A stretch of 64,000 nucleotides of DNA from Prorocentrum cordatum (lineage: Eukaryota > Sar > Dinophyceae > Prorocentrales > Prorocentraceae): the NCBI GenBank assembly GCA_963575745.1, contig CAUYUJ010022060.1, positions 540,358-604,357 on the forward strand. The letters run 5' to 3'. Each line of letters starts with the position of its first letter. The first letter of the stretch is position 1. Below the pieces are notes generated by a model. It searched no databases. It was not told the origin of the DNA and saw only the letters and a list, made by a program, of their open reading frames with translations. Positions 22,131 through 32,847 of this stretch are shown piece by piece. The translations under genes were made by a program, and so were the position numbers.

Positions 22131-22170
22131 CTCCTCCTCCTCCTCCTCCTCCTCCTCCTCCTCCTCCGCC
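22130..22170 (+). repeat. (CTC)n microsatellite
   Basis: About 12 uninterrupted CTC units, 90 bp past the 3' end of the RAP-domain gene. Confidence 0.9.
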
Positions 22171-22254
22171 TGCTGCCGCACTCGCCGCGCCTGCAGCTTC
22201 TCCTGCCGCGCGCGCGATATGCGCGCACTCATAGGCCCGTGGGGCCGCGGCCGC

Positions 22255-24330
22255 TCACTGCGCCGAGGCACTCACCGCCTCGTCCTCGTCTGCCGCCTCG
22301 CCCTGCGCCGCCCCGTCCCCGCTCTCGGCCCCGGCCCCCCCGCCCAGCTCCGCCAGCGCCTCGGCCTCGCGGCCTGGCCACACCCACTGCACCCTCCAGC
22401 CGAGGGCCTCCAGCGTCCGCTGCATCAGCCGCCCCGGCCCGCTCAGGGCCCCGTCCCGGTCGGCGGCCTGGTGGACGGACCGCGGGACGACGAGCACGGC
22501 CTTCCGCCCCTCCAGCGCGAAGTCCGCTACATACGGGCTGCCCTGCACCGCGTGCTGTTCCAGGCACACCTCGCCAGGCAACGCCTGCGGCAGCCCAGCG
22601 CGGAGGCTCGCCACCGACCCGACCGCCTGCAGGGGGAGCACGAAGGTACCGACATCGGATGTTCGTAAACGGGTGACAATAAACGGTGGCATGAAGAAAC
22701 GTGCACCTTTCGTGCATCTTTCGGGCCCGCGGTGCCAGTACAGGGGCTGCTCAGGGGACCTTTGGTGCCACTTTCCTGCAAGCCTCGATCCCCCCACGTC
22801 TGCTGCCCCCCCGTTGCCCTTCGCCCGACGACGTCACCTCGCCCCCGGCCTCTCCCAGGGTTCGTTCCTCTCTAGCCTTCCCAGGAGGTCCAGGCGTGGC
22901 GGCGAGGGCTCTCCAGGACGAGCAGCGGTATTGGCACCCTTCCCTCCCCCGAGCCTGCTGCTCCCTGGCGAGGTCGAAGCGCACCTGGCCCTTCGCCAAG
23001 CGCTTCCAGAGCAGGTAGCTCTCGACGGAGGGCCCCTCGGGGGCCAGCCGCAGCGCCGCGAGCGCGGAGCGCGTGGAGAGGTGCATCGCCGCCAGGGCGA
23101 AGGCCCAGAACTTTGCAAGTTCGGCGTCGGAGAGCTCCGCCTCGGCCTCCGCGAGCGCGCCCCCGACGAGCCTCCACAGGCGCGCGACGACGTCGAAGGG
23201 CATCTCCCCGCCGTGCAGCGCCGAGAAGCTGTAGGCCACCTCCACGGCGCTGGCGGCGTCCCAGGCCGGCCCAGCGGTGGCCTGCTCGTGCAAGCAGCGG
23301 CTCAGCGAGCCCAGCGGGACGCCCTGCTCGAACGCGGAGAGGGTGTTCACGGTGGCGACGAGCCGCCGCCTCGCAAGCTCTGGCTCCTTGTGAGAGACGT
23401 GCTCCAGGGAGTCCACGGCGAGGTGCATGATTCTCTGCAGCAGGTCGCGGGTCGCCGCGCGCTCGCCCTCCCCGCTCGCGGCGGCGCCTCCCTGCGGCGC
23501 GTGCTGTGACCAGGCGAGGCTGTGGGCGAGGATGGCGAGGAGGTCGTCGATGTCCTGCCCCTGCCGCAGCATGGAGATGGTGGCGACGCCATCCCTGAGC
23601 AGCCAGCTGCGGACCTCCGCGGTGACGGCGTGCCAGATGGCGACCGACCTGGCTGCCATGGCAACCCTCACCAGCTCGCGCCGCCTCATGCGCGGGAGCT
23701 GCTCGGTCAGGTGCCCGACCAGGCCGCCCTGCACGGCGGCGGCCTCCGAGCCGGCGGCCGCCGGGCCGAGCTCGGCCACGGCCCGCGCCAGAGCGGCGGG
23801 CTCCATGCGGCAGTCGCCGCCGGCCGAGCAGAAGGACAGGACCGTCGAGGTCAGCTCGGGGTCGTCCACGGGGAGGGCCCGCAGCTGGATCCAGTAGGAC
23901 AGCATCAGGCCCTGCACCTCGCCGAGCAAGTTCGCCCTCAGCGGGGTGCTCTGTCCTTCGGGCGGGGCCTCCGTCAGCGGATCCTCCTCGCCGAACGCGC
24001 CGTCGGGAGCGGGCGACCCGTCTGAGGTCTGCTGCTTCGTGGCGTTCAGCATATCTATGAAGCGCCTGGTCATCTGGGACAGGCACTGCTCCAAGACCAC
24101 GCCGTTGCTGCCCATTGCTCTGATCATGTCGGGCATCTCTCTGAGGGTAATCTTGGCCTTTTTGATGCCGTGTTTCTCCAATACATCCCCAATGAGCCGC
24201 AATCGCACTTGTAACGACTTGTGCCTCTCCACCAATTTCACCTCGCCCGCCCGAATGAACACCGTCCATAGCGCAGCAGGGAAGAGATCCTCTTTGAGTT
24301 TGACTGCACTATTGAGCAATGACCTTAAGA
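22255..24330 (-). CDS. RAP-domain protein (organelle RNA-binding type), two exons recognised
   Basis: Exon 1 runs from about 24,330 to 22,955 and exon 2 from 22,626 to 22,255. Exon 1 gives about 455 residues of mostly helical sequence (LRLIGDVLEKHGIKKAK, LVRVAMAARSVAIWHAVTAE, VEVAYSFSALHGGEMPF, FWAFALAAMHLSTRSALAAL), the style of FASTK/OPR-like helical repeat proteins. Exon 2 holds a RAP domain: SPYVADFALEGRKAVLVVPR, then RLMQRTLEALGWRVQWVWPG and an acidic Ala-rich end. RAP proteins act mainly in mitochondria or plastids in RNA maturation or translation; that role is inferred from the family. TAG lies just upstream of the frame near 24,330 in ...CTGGTAG|CTC, so an earlier exon with start and targeting peptide is likely missing from this call. 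Both exons lack internal stops. Confidence 0.75.
22627..22954 (-). other. Intron of the RAP-domain gene (boundaries inferred)
   Basis: The acceptor CCCCTGCAG|GCGGTC keeps exon 2 in frame. The only in-phase donor I find by eye that joins the two domains cleanly is GAGCAGCAG|GCTCGG, a GC donor. The alternative GT at GAAGG|GTGCC would shift frame. The intron is about 328 bp and contains the TIR element at 22,731-22,938. Confidence 0.5.
22731..22938 (-). mobile_element. Short TIR element, family I (introner-like), copy 2, inside an intron
   Basis: On the minus strand it begins GGTGCCAATACCGCTGCTCG and ends GAGCAGCCCCTGTACTGGCACC-like, an imperfect inverted repeat of about 20 bp. Interior shares CGTCCTGGAGAGCCC and AACCCTGGGAGAGG with the copies at 8,176 and 54,569. 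About 75 bp longer than those copies on its 3' side. Confidence 0.65.
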
Positions 24331-25125
24331 GCTACCAGTATACTCAAGTTGATCCGACGCCAGATTGCAGTTCCGATTCTGCCCACTGGTCGACGCTGCT
24401 CGATTCATCACTGCGCGCCGAACGCGAACGCGAAGATGGATCGAAAACCAGCCGATCGCCCAATACCCTTCGAGAACCGACGGATCCACAGTCCATGATC
24501 TCATGATCGAACCCCGATCGGTGGACCAGGCTCTTCTGAGCCATCGGCTGGCAGGTAAAGAAGCTCTCAAGGAGTACGTCCAGGCTCTTCGCCACCAAGG
24601 TCACGAGGCCTGGCTGGTTCCTCGCGCGCAGCGGTGCTACCCTCTACATGTGGGTTACACTTCAAGACCTTCTCGTGCCACTTGATTGCTGCGTTGCCGA
24701 AAAGCTCTGACAGTGCTTGCAACGAGGGTTCCTGCCTGCTTCCCTGAATAACTGGGTAGGTCCTCGGATTCTCGCACGGTGGCCATCCGTCGCCGCCTTG
24801 CTGCCGCCGTGTGAGCTGGCTGGGTTTGCCAGGGTTTCGCCCCGGAGGCGCCGATCGCCGCCTCCTCGCCGCATCGTGCGCCAGCTGGGTTTCGCGGGCT
24901 TATGTTTTGTAGCACATACCTCGCGCCCTATGGGGTGCCCCGTATAGGTTCCCTGTCCGAGAAAACAACATCTACCCCCCCTACGGAGGCCCGACGATCG
25001 TCACCCCTCCGCACATGATTCTCCACACTAGGACCACGCACGCGCATCGCGCGCTTAAGTTCTGGCCCAGGCCACGGTGTTATGATGACACTAAGGTCGG
25101 GGTTTGCGGGCGACTCGTTGTCGGA
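24331..25125. other. Upstream region of the RAP gene, no clear exon
   Basis: A minus-strand frame at 24,604-24,344 (starting MTLVAKSLDVLLESFF) and one at 24,570-24,325 could hold an N-terminal exon. A plus-strand frame (24,365-24,685) overlaps both. None has a recognisable motif. Confidence 0.4.
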
Positions 25126-25285
25126 GACGGGTTACGACCGTCTTGGGCTGGTCATGGGATGTCGTCGTGCGTCGTGCGTCGTCGTCGTCTTCATCGTCGT
25201 CGTCGTGGTCGTCAACGTCGTGGTCGTCGTGGTCGTCGTCGATTTCGTCGTTGTCGTCGTCGTCGTCGTCGTCATCGGGAGGGAG
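25126..25285 (+). repeat. (GTC)n degenerate trinucleotide repeat
   Basis: CGTCGT units with TGG, TTC and AAC variants. Confidence 0.85.
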
Positions 25286-25405
25286 GGGGGTGTTATGGAA
25301 ATCCTAAAGATTTTCCCTGGATGGGGGGGGGGAAGGGAGGGTCCGGCGGAGAGAAAAAAATACAATTTCTATACGATCAGCTTTGAAATTAATAGTTGCT
25401 CTGGC
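25286..25405. other. Unassigned spacer with G tract (25,325-25,332)
   Basis: Short spacer between the GTC tract and the 21-bp array; no feature beyond the G run. Confidence 0.4.
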
Positions 25406-26036
25406 ACGCTTCAAGGAGCCTCCCGAGGGGCCTCTCGGGCCTCCCGAGAGGCGTCTTGGGCATCCGGAAAAGCCTCCTGGGCCTCCCGGGAAGCCCCTTG
25501 GGCCTCCCGACTGGGCCCTTGGGCCTCCCGACTGGGCTCGTGGGCCTCCCGACGGGCCTCTTGGGCCTCCCGACTGGCCTCCTGGGCCTCCAGACTGGCC
25601 TCTTGGGCCTCCCGACTGGCATCGTGGGCCTCCCAAACGCATCTTATCCTGGGTCTCCCGACAGAAGGCTTTGGGCCTCCGGAGAGGCCCCGTGGGCCAC
25701 CCGAGACGCCTCTCAGGCCTCCCGAGACGCCTCTTGGGTCTTCCCGACTGGCCTTTTGGGCCTTCTGACAGGGAGGGCTTTTGGGCCCCCCGAGAAGCGT
25801 ATTGGGCCTCCCAGAAGAACCTTATCCTGGGTCGCCCGAAAAAAAGTGTTGGGTTTCCTGGGAAACCTTCTGGGTTTCCCGAGAAGCCTCTCGGGTTTCC
25901 GGAAAATCTTTTTGGGTGTCCCGAGAAGCGCTTCGGGCCTCCAAAGAAGCCCTGTGGGCCTCCCGAGCAGCCCGTTGGGCCATTGGGCCTCCCAGGAAGC
26001 CTCTTGAGCCTCCCGAGAAGCGTCATGGGCCTCCCG
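25406..26036 (+). repeat. 21-bp tandem array (GGCCTCCCGA family), about 30 units
   Basis: The unit is close to GGGCCTCCCGACTGGCCTCTT, 21 bp, with divergence increasing to the right. Because 21 is a multiple of three, several frames on both strands stay open: plus reads repeats of LGPPDWP, minus reads repeats of PVGRPKR. These frames need not be genes. Copies of the same family occur at 17,995, 20,810, 37,080 and 60,330. Confidence 0.85.

Positions 26037-26067
<31 letters not shown>
26037..26067 (+). repeat. Homopolymer A31
   Basis: A run of 31 A directly after the 21-bp array, compatible with a retroposed 3' tail on the plus strand. Confidence 0.9.
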
Positions 26068-26070
<3 letters not shown>

Positions 26071-26400
26071 CTCATGATTTGTTCCGCAGTGCGGTAACAA
26101 CCGCAGCCCGTGTCAATTGTGAAACGCATTGAACCAAGGCTAACATGATCATTCCCTCGATCGCCTGCGGCAGCATTGCTTTCACTTTCACCCTCCCACC
26201 CAAGCCATAGCTTCCAAACCTCATTCTCAAGTTCCGAGGCTCTGCGCGGCTGATAGAGATGACGCTCTCGATTTGAGTGGCATGTGGTGGCAGGTGGTAG
26301 CAAGTGTCTTAGTGCACAGGTGACAGCGAACTGAGAGGCCACGCTGTGCTGATTTTCCGTCTTCACGCACTTGGGCTTCGGACTGGTACCATGCGCTGTC
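26068..26400. other. Unassigned sequence before the gap
   Basis: No motif or repeat recognised on either strand. Confidence 0.4.
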
Positions 26401-26500
26401 NNNNNNNNNNNNNNNNNNNNNNNNNNNNNNNNNNNNNNNNNNNNNNNNNNNNNNNNNNNNNNNNNNNNNNNNNNNNNNNNNNNNNNNNNNNNNNNNNNNN
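26401..26500. other. Assembly gap, 100 N
   Basis: Exactly 100 N, the usual placeholder for a gap of unknown size. Sequence on the two sides need not be close together. Confidence 1.
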
Positions 26501-26830
26501 TGCAATGCCGTCATGCCCTTCACTGGCTGCCTCGCCCTCGACAGTTCCTTCATGGTGATATTCTGCATCGTCTCGGGCTCGCCGGAGATGAGGCTTACCA
26601 CGACGATCCACGGCACGAGCACTCCAGGTTTGCAGCAATGCGCAACCTCGTGTTGCTCTATTACCTATACCTGGAGGTCAAGCCTACGGCGTCGTCTACA
26701 AGATCACCTACTTCCGCATACTCCACGCACAAGACCTGCCACAGGGTCGCCCTGGACAGGCTTAACAACAACTTCTGAGTCTGGCCCCGCCCGCCGGCCA
26801 GCCAGACGAACCGCATGCGGGCACTGGCGT
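26501..26830. other. Unassigned sequence after the gap
   Basis: A plus-strand frame crosses it (MPFTGCLALDSSFMV...), but no family is recognised. Confidence 0.4.
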
Positions 26831-26912
26831 TCCTCCTCCTCCTCCTCCTCCTCCTCCTCCTCCTCCTCCTCCTCCTCCTCCTCCTCCTCCTCCCCCTCCT
26901 CCTCCCCCTCCC
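26831..26912 (+). repeat. (CTC)n microsatellite
   Basis: About 20 near-perfect CTC units, then CCCTCC variants. Confidence 0.95.
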
Positions 26913-27660
26913 CCGGGCCCCCCTCGGCTCGTGCGCGGATTTACGGTCAGGCACTTTGGCTCGGCGTGTCGCGCCGCCGGTTCTGGCCCACCGCGCTTCG
27001 GCGCGCCACGCCATCCATTTCCCCGTCCAGGGTCGTCGACGTCTCGAGCTTTTCCCGGGCTCCCGCCCCGCGGAGCGGAGCAACGCGCTGTCCGCTCGCA
27101 AGGCACAGCGTGTTACCGCGTGGCGCCGGGGCCCGCCGCCGCGACACGATATCCACAACAATGTCCTGCCCGTATGTTGTTCCACGGCTCCATGGCCCGA
27201 GCGGCGCGCTCCTGCGTCTCGCGCTGCGGCGTGGCATGGCTGCGGTGATGTGCGGTGTTCGAGGTTGGCAGGATCCTGCTGGTGGTCGGCGCCGGGAGCA
27301 ACAAACATTGACGAGGGCCCGCGGGAGCGGCCCCCTGGACGGCCGAGGTCGCGAGAGCAGCGGCAGTGCTCGCTTCTTCCCCGCGGCTCCGGGAGTCCAG
27401 GCATATCCGCGCTGTCGCCCCCCTCCCGACCCAGAGCGCCCCGGCAGGACGCCGCGCCCCTCACGGGACGCGGGCACCTCCCTCCTCCTCCGTTCTTCTC
27501 CGTGCTCCGCCGTCGTGCTCCACCGTCCCTTCGTCCTCCTTCGTCTTCGTCATCGTCGTCCTCCTCTCACTCTCGCCCGTCGTGTGTCGATCCCTCTCGG
27601 TGGATTTGTTTGTTGTTCTCCCTCTCTCTTTTTCTCTTTCTCTCTCTCTCTCGTTTCCCC
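26913..27660. other. GC-rich unassigned stretch ending in a CT tract
   Basis: Long frames on both strands are Arg/Pro/Ser-rich and lack motifs. A CT-rich tract fills 27,615-27,656. Confidence 0.5.
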
Positions 27661-27710
27661 AACCATCCTGTGGTGTTGGGTCCTCGTTTTGAAGAGACGG
27701 TGCCCCGCGT
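27661..27710 (+). repeat. Satellite leader module, copy 1
   Basis: Begins AACCATCCTGTGGTGTTGGG and continues TCCTCGTTTTGAAGAGACGG then CCCCGCGT. Also found at 38,578, 43,278 and 44,859, each time followed by a pyrimidine tract and, at a distance, a satellite array. Confidence 0.85.
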
Positions 27711-28103
27711 CCTCCTCTCCTCTCCTCTCCTCTCCTCCTCCTCCCCCCTCCTCCCTCCTCCCGTCATCATCATCATCGTCATCATCATCACCATCATCGT
27801 CGTCATCGTCATCGTCATCATCGTCGTCGTCATCATCGTCATCATCGTAAGCATCACCATCATCACCATCATCGTCGTCATCGTCATCGTCATCATCGTC
27901 GTCGTCATCATCGTCATCATCGTAAGCATCACCATCATCGCCATCATCATCGCCGTTATCGCCACCATCATCATCATTGTCATCCTCCTCATCATCATCA
28001 GCATCATCATCATAATCATCATCATCATAATCATCATCATCCTCCGCATCATCACCATCACCATCACCATCACCATCACCATCACCATCACCATCACCAT
28101 CAC

Positions 28104-28177
<74 letters not shown>

Positions 28178-28180
28178 GCA
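27711..28180 (+). repeat. CTCCT tract then (ATC)n array with GTC variants
   Basis: CTCCT units run to about 27,765, then TCA/TCG units to 28,178. A 62-bp block at 27,790-27,850 is repeated at 27,865-27,925, and CACCAT hexamers dominate 28,055-28,105. Confidence 0.95.
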
Positions 28181-28189
28181 TGCGTCCCC

Positions 28190-29812
28190 TGCACCCATTT
28201 CGGCACACCCCTCACACGTTTCGTGGCCCCAAAGGGAGCTCCACCGAAGGCCCCAGTGGCTGCGCTCGCATGCGGTTCCACCCCCATTTTCGGCACACCC
28301 CTCACACGTTTCGTGGCCCCACAGGGAGCTCCACCGAACGCCCCAGTGGCTGCGCTCGCATGCGGTTCCACCCCCCATTTCGGCACACCCCTCATACGTT
28401 TCGTGGCCCTCTGGAGCTTCCACCGAACACGCCATTGCTGCGCTCCGCATGCGGTTCCACCCCCCCATATCCATCTCGCACACTGAATCCTCCCTCACTC
28501 GTTTCGTGGCCCCATAGGGAGCCCCACCGAACGCCCCAGCGGCTGCGCTCGCATGCGGTTCCCCCCCCCTCCTCCCCTTCATTTCGGCACACTCCTCACA
28601 CGTTTCGTGGCCCCGTAGAGAGCTCCACCGAAGGCCCCAGCGTCTGCGCTCGCATGCGGTTCCACCTTCCTTTTTGGCACACCCCTCACACGTTTCGCGG
28701 CCCCACAGGGAGCTCCACCGAACGCCCCAGTGGTTGCGCTCGCATGCGGTTCCACCCCACATTTCAGCACATCCTTCACACGCCTCGTGGCTCCATACGG
28801 AGCTCCCACGCCCCACACCGAACGCCCAGTGCTGCGCCTCGCCTGCGGTTCCACCCCCCATTCTAGGAACACCCCTCACCACGTTTCGTGCCCCATATGG
28901 AGCTCCACCGAACGCCCCCCCAAACAAAAAAAAATGTGGCTGCCCGACGCCTGCGGTTTCCACCCCCCCATCTTTCGCAGACACCTCAATTCGTTTCGTG
29001 GCCCCCATAGAGAGCTTCCACCGAAGGCCCCAGCGTCTGGCGCTCGCAATGCGGTTCCACCCCTCTTTTTCGGCACACCCTCACACGTTTCTTGGCCCCA
29101 TAGGGAGCTCACACGAACGCCCCGCAGTGGCTGGCCGCTCTTCATGGCGGTTTCCGCCCTTTCCTCGCCCCCCCCTTTCGCACACCCCTCAACCGCTTTC
29201 GTGGCCCCTCCATAGGGGCTCCACCGAACGCCCCATGGCTGCGCTCGCATAGCGGGTTCCACCCCCCCATTTCGTTTCGTCATCGGCACACCCCTCACAC
29301 GCTTCGTGGCCCCATAGGGAACTCCACCGAAGGCCCCAGTGGCTGCGCTCGCATGCGGTTCCACCCCTTATTCTGGCACACCCCTCACACGTTTCGTGGC
29401 TCCATAGGGGGCTCCACCGAACGCCCCAGTGGCTGCGCTCGCATGCGGTTCCGCCCCCCATTCTCGCACACCCCTCACACGTTTCGTGGCCCCATAGGGA
29501 GCTCCACCGAACGCCCCAGTGGCTGCGCTCGCATGCGGTTCCACCCCCCCATTTCGGCACACCCCTCACTCGTTTCGTGGCCCCATAGAGAGCTCCACCG
29601 AAGGCCCCAGCGTCTGCGCTCGCATGCGGTTCCACCCCTCTTTTCGGCACACCCCTCACACGTTTCGTGGCCCCACAGGGAGCTCCACCGAACGCCCCAG
29701 TGGCTGCGCTCGCATGCGGTTCCACCCCCCCGTTTCGGCACACCCCTCACACGCTTCGTGGCTCCATAGGGAGCTCCACCGAACGCCCCAGTGGCTGCGC
29801 TCGCACAATTGC
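28190..29812 (+). repeat. Satellite array 1, 90-bp unit, about 18 copies
   Basis: Units begin CGGCACACCCCTCACACG and carry the family core (GTTTCGTGGCCCCATAGGG, then AGCTCCACCGAA, then GCCCCAGTGG) plus CTGCGCTCGCATGCGGTTCC. First spacings are exactly 90 bp (28,201, 28,291, 28,381). Units at 28,780-29,280 contain single-base indels, while those at 29,290-29,810 are very uniform. Frames across it translate to repeats of HTPHTFRGP and are artefacts. Confidence 0.95.
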
Positions 29813-29910
29813 GGTATTCACAACGACGTATGGTTGGGCCTTTCGTCAGTTTTTTTTTGTTTTTTTTTTTTTTTTCCTCTCTCTCTCTATCTCTCTATAT
29901 ATATATACAC
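29813..29910 (+). repeat. Satellite tail module and low-complexity T/CT/TA tract
   Basis: AATTGCGGTATTCACAACGA then TATGGTTGGGCCTTTCGTCA follow the last unit of array 1. Related tails close array 3 (44,805-44,845) and array 4 (46,205-46,240). A T-rich and CT/TA-rich tract follows. Confidence 0.75.
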
Positions 29911-30066
29911 ATAACAAACTTGCGGAAGTCCGCGCGGACTGCCTGGATCTGCGCTGGGATACGTGGCGGCGCCTCTGATACCGCTCCTGGCGCGCTCCGC
30001 GCGCCAGGGAGCGGGGTCCAGCGCCGATCCAAGAAATCCGCGCGGGCCTTCGAAAGTGATGTATTC
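29911..30066. mobile_element. Hairpin TIR element, family II, copy 1
   Basis: Left arm TCCGCGCGGACTGCCTGGAT then CTGCGCTGG; right arm CCAGCGCCGATCCAAGAAAT then CCGCGCGGGCCTTCGAA. The two arms are inverted repeats. A central hairpin, CTCCTGGCGCG-CTC-CGCGCGCCAGGGAG, sits between them (29,984-30,012). A better preserved copy is at 55,135-55,301. Confidence 0.7.
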
Positions 30067-30135
30067 AGATTGGACCTCAAGCAGTGCTTGCACTTGGGGG
30101 TTCTTGCTCCTGTTCGATGGAACTGGGCCATGTCT

Positions 30136-30290
30136 TCGGTCTGGCGGCTACGTGGCCGCCGTCGCCGCCCCGTCGCCGCCTCGTCGCCGCCCGCCGTCTG
30201 GACCCATTCTTCGGTCTGGCGGCTATGTGGCCGCCGTCGCCGCCCCGTCACCGCTCCGTCGCCGCCTCGTCTTCGCCTGTCGCCGCCGTT
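30136..30290 (+). repeat. Tandem duplication, about 78 bp, two copies
   Basis: TCGGTCTGGCGGCTACGTGG then CCGCCGTCGCCGCCCCGTC recurs at about 30,214 with one T for C change. Rich in GCC. Confidence 0.8.
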
Positions 30291-30339
30291 GGATTGCACC
30301 ACGTAGACTTCACGGAACAAACATTCGCCTGCGGCGCGT

Positions 30340-30800
30340 TTTTGAATCGTTGACAACATAGGCTGCACCATATATACTGCACACCATTGATTGCGCCACG
30401 TATAGTTGACAACCTCTACTGCACAACATACTGTGCCATATCGATTGTGCAACATATGTCGAGAAACATATTGGTTCTCCATCACATACATGGCACAGCA
30501 TAGTTTGCACCACATCGGTTGCACCGCATACGTTTGACCACATAGACTGCACCACATGTATTGTCCCAACTCGACTGCATCACATCAATTGTACGATATT
30601 TGTTTCGCGACTGCGGCGCGCTTGTGGACCGCTCACACAACAGGTTGCATAAAATCTATTAAACAGCATATATTACAGCACATACATGACATAACATATA
30701 TTGCACAGCATAGAGTGCACCACGTTTACTGCACTTCAAATCGTGTGCAACATACGTAGCACCACCTAGACAGCACAGCACACACACATGGTATACCATC
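30340..30800. repeat. Degenerate short-period repeat (GCACCACATA type)
   Basis: Many variants of TGCACCACATA and TTGCACAACATA at irregular 18-25 bp spacing. No coding motif. Confidence 0.6.
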
Positions 30801-31427
30801 GATTGACACTGTTTGGGGTCTACGCTGACTAACATTCCTAGTATACCACACTCTCTCTGTTTATTTTTACATATATAGTTGCTTAGTCCCGTCTGTTTGC
30901 TTGCCCTCTGACTTCGGCGGAAATGTGTCCCCCGTAGCGTATGCTCTGAACGCGCGCGCATTGACCCGAAACGACTGTCCGTTCGTCAGTCCGTTCGCCT
31001 GCCTGAATGTCTGTCTGCCTGTTATTCGGAGGGACAGTCAAGACAGCGGCGGCCCTCCACAGTAGTTCCCGAAGATTTGCCAAGAGCGCGCTCGTTGCGT
31101 CCTTCCGGACGGTTGGCTCTGTGGTGGTGGGTGGTTGGGCCTCCTGGAGGTTTCTCGTCGCCACGGCTGGATACACATCGCAGAAGCGGGTCAGAGTGGA
31201 CCCCTGGAGGAGTCCGGGGATCGATTTGGAGCAGATCTGGGCCAGGCGGGAGGGCCGCCATTGGCACAAGTGGCCCTCCTCCGAGTCTCTCTGTCTCCCT
31301 ATCATGTCTGCGGTGCGTCTCTCTCAGACTTTCTCTCGTGGACCTTCTTCCCTCCTCCTCATCTGCTCTCGCTTCGCTGTGCCTCTATCTCTCTCTCTGC
31401 CTCTGTCCCTCTCCCTGCTTCCATTAT
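30801..31427. other. Unassigned, ending in a pyrimidine-rich tract
   Basis: 31,000-31,300 has open frames without motifs. An imperfect inverted repeat, GGAGGGCC...GGCCCTCC, lies at 31,250-31,283. 31,325-31,425 is CT-rich and ends in CCATTATCAG, a plausible splice acceptor. Confidence 0.45.
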
Positions 31428-31500
31428 CAGGCTGCTCAGGCCGTCTTGCCGGTGGAGGGGAAGAAGGAGAAGAAGGAGAAGAAGAAGTCCCAATGCTTTG
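31428..31500 (+). CDS. Possible Lys-rich exon of an unidentified gene
   Basis: Follows a 100-bp pyrimidine tract and CAG. It reads AAQAVLPVEGKKEKKEKKKS then QCFACPCVK. The style recalls the hypervariable C-terminus of small Rab-like GTPases, but no GTPase motif is found upstream. The 3' boundary is unclear. Confidence 0.25.
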
Positions 31501-32548
31501 CCTGCCCATGCGTCAAGGGAAGCAGGAAGAGCGACGCCGAACTGTGTGGAGGGGAAACGCGAGGGAGGGCACGGAGATCTGCGCAATGAGAGCACTTGAA
31601 GTGGGAGCCTCGACGACGTATTGTCTGTGCGTGTTTGGTCAGTGTATCGCCTGCCAGGGCACAGCTTGGGAGGAGGGAGTCTCAATGCAGAGTCAGATTT
31701 ACCTTCACTCTGCGATGCTCCCCCCTCGGTCGACGCCGCATCCGGGCGATGTTGTGCGTCCGTGCAGGCATTGTCCCGCTGCAAGGTTTGGCCGAGCCAG
31801 GCCGCCCCTGCATCCACTTGCAAGACCTGGCCGAGCAAGGCCACGCTAGCATTCGTGCCTCCAGCCGTGCCTTGCGCGGTCTGGCGTGCTGGCCGTGCCC
31901 ATATCGAGGGCGCCAGTTGGAGCCGGCATCGGAGGACGAGTCCCAATGGGCACTCTGGCTCCCAGTATGCCCGCCTCTGGCCGCCTCGGGCGCTGGTCCA
32001 CTCGGAGTGTACAGATAACGGCGGTTGCCCCGGGGAGCGCGCCCTGCCTTTGCACGTCTGGTACTCTCCAGCTTGTCCCTCGCCGTTCCCCGTCTTCCCT
32101 CTGCGCCCCTCTTGTTTCCCTCGCCGTTCCCTCCTCTCCTCTTTCCTCTTCGCCCGTCCTCTTCCTCCTCTCCCCTTTTCCCCTATTCCCTCTCCCCTCT
32201 TTCCTCCCTTCCGCTCCGTCCCTCTTTCTATTTCGGTCGCTCCATGCCCCTCCCCCTTCCAACTTTCCCTCGTCTCTCCTCTCTTCTGTTTTGCACTGCC
32301 TTAAATCCCTCGTCTCTCTCTCTTCCTCTCTTTTTTTCCTCTTTCTGCTTCTCTCTCTCCTCTTCCTCCTCTTTTCTCTCCTCTTCGCCCTCTCCCTTCC
32401 CATTGCGACTGCAGCTCCCCCTCGTTCGACTTTCTCTCTCTCTCTCTCGCTCTTTCCCTCTCTCTCTGTCGCTGTCTCTCTCTCTCTCTATTTCTCTCTT
32501 TTTATCTGTCTCTCTCCTCTACCATCCCCTGTCTCTATCTTCGTTGCA
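31501..32548. other. Spacer or intron with 39-bp tandem duplication and polypyrimidine tract
   Basis: TGCAAGGTTTGGCCGAGCCA (31,779) and TGCAAGACCTGGCCGAGCAA (31,818) start two 39-bp units. From 32,080 to 32,540 the plus strand is almost pure pyrimidine, ending CTTCGTTGCAG. Confidence 0.6.
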
Positions 32549-32602
32549 GGTCGTCGAAGAAGGTCAAGACCAGCAAGAAGAAGAGCAAGGGCTGCTGCTG
32601 AG
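32549..32602 (+). CDS. Possible terminal exon ending in Cys-Cys
   Basis: After TTGCAG the frame reads SSKKVKTSKKKSKGCC and then TGA. A basic tail with CC at the very end is a typical prenylated Rab terminus. The two short Lys-rich exons may be parts of one protein or alternative ends. Without the GTPase body this stays a guess. Confidence 0.25.
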
Positions 32603-32767
32603 TGCCCGTAATTTTTCCATGGCAAGGAGGGGTATGAGTAGATCGGCGAGGACTAGGAGGAGCAGGGTGGAGTGCGCGATGAGGAGAAGGACGAAACAAT
32701 GATCTTTCTTCGTGCGTGTGTGTATGTGTGTGGTCTGGGGCTTCAGGGCATTCCAAGCGTTTCGGTG
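32603..32767. other. Unassigned spacer
   Basis: Short spacer between the candidate terminal exon and the GT tract. Nothing recognised. Confidence 0.4.
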
Positions 32768-32784
32768 GTGTGTGTGTGTGTGTT

Positions 32785-32847
<63 letters not shown>

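Noticed and set aside
25389-26026. Minus-strand GRPKRPV repeats as an AT-hook DNA-binding protein
   Set aside because: Basic flanks and the GRP core fit only loosely, and other frames are equally open. Kept as a remark in the 21-bp family finding, not as a gene.
27550-28395. Long frames rich in Asp, Ile or Met (also at 33.0, 49.2, 50.6, 52.1 and 60.1 kb)
   Set aside because: Products of GAT/ATC arrays; open in many frames because the period is three, with no non-repeat domain.
26815-28866. 683-residue plus-strand frame
   Set aside because: It runs through a CTC array, the GC-rich spacer, the ATC array and satellite units in turn. Satellite and microsatellite DNA, not a gene.
28190-29812. 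Repeat proteins of HTPHTFRGP or ATKRVRGVP type in satellite arrays 1 and 2
   Set aside because: Unit length (90 bp) is a multiple of three, so frames stay open on both strands. No start context or codon-position bias is evident, and indels occur freely.
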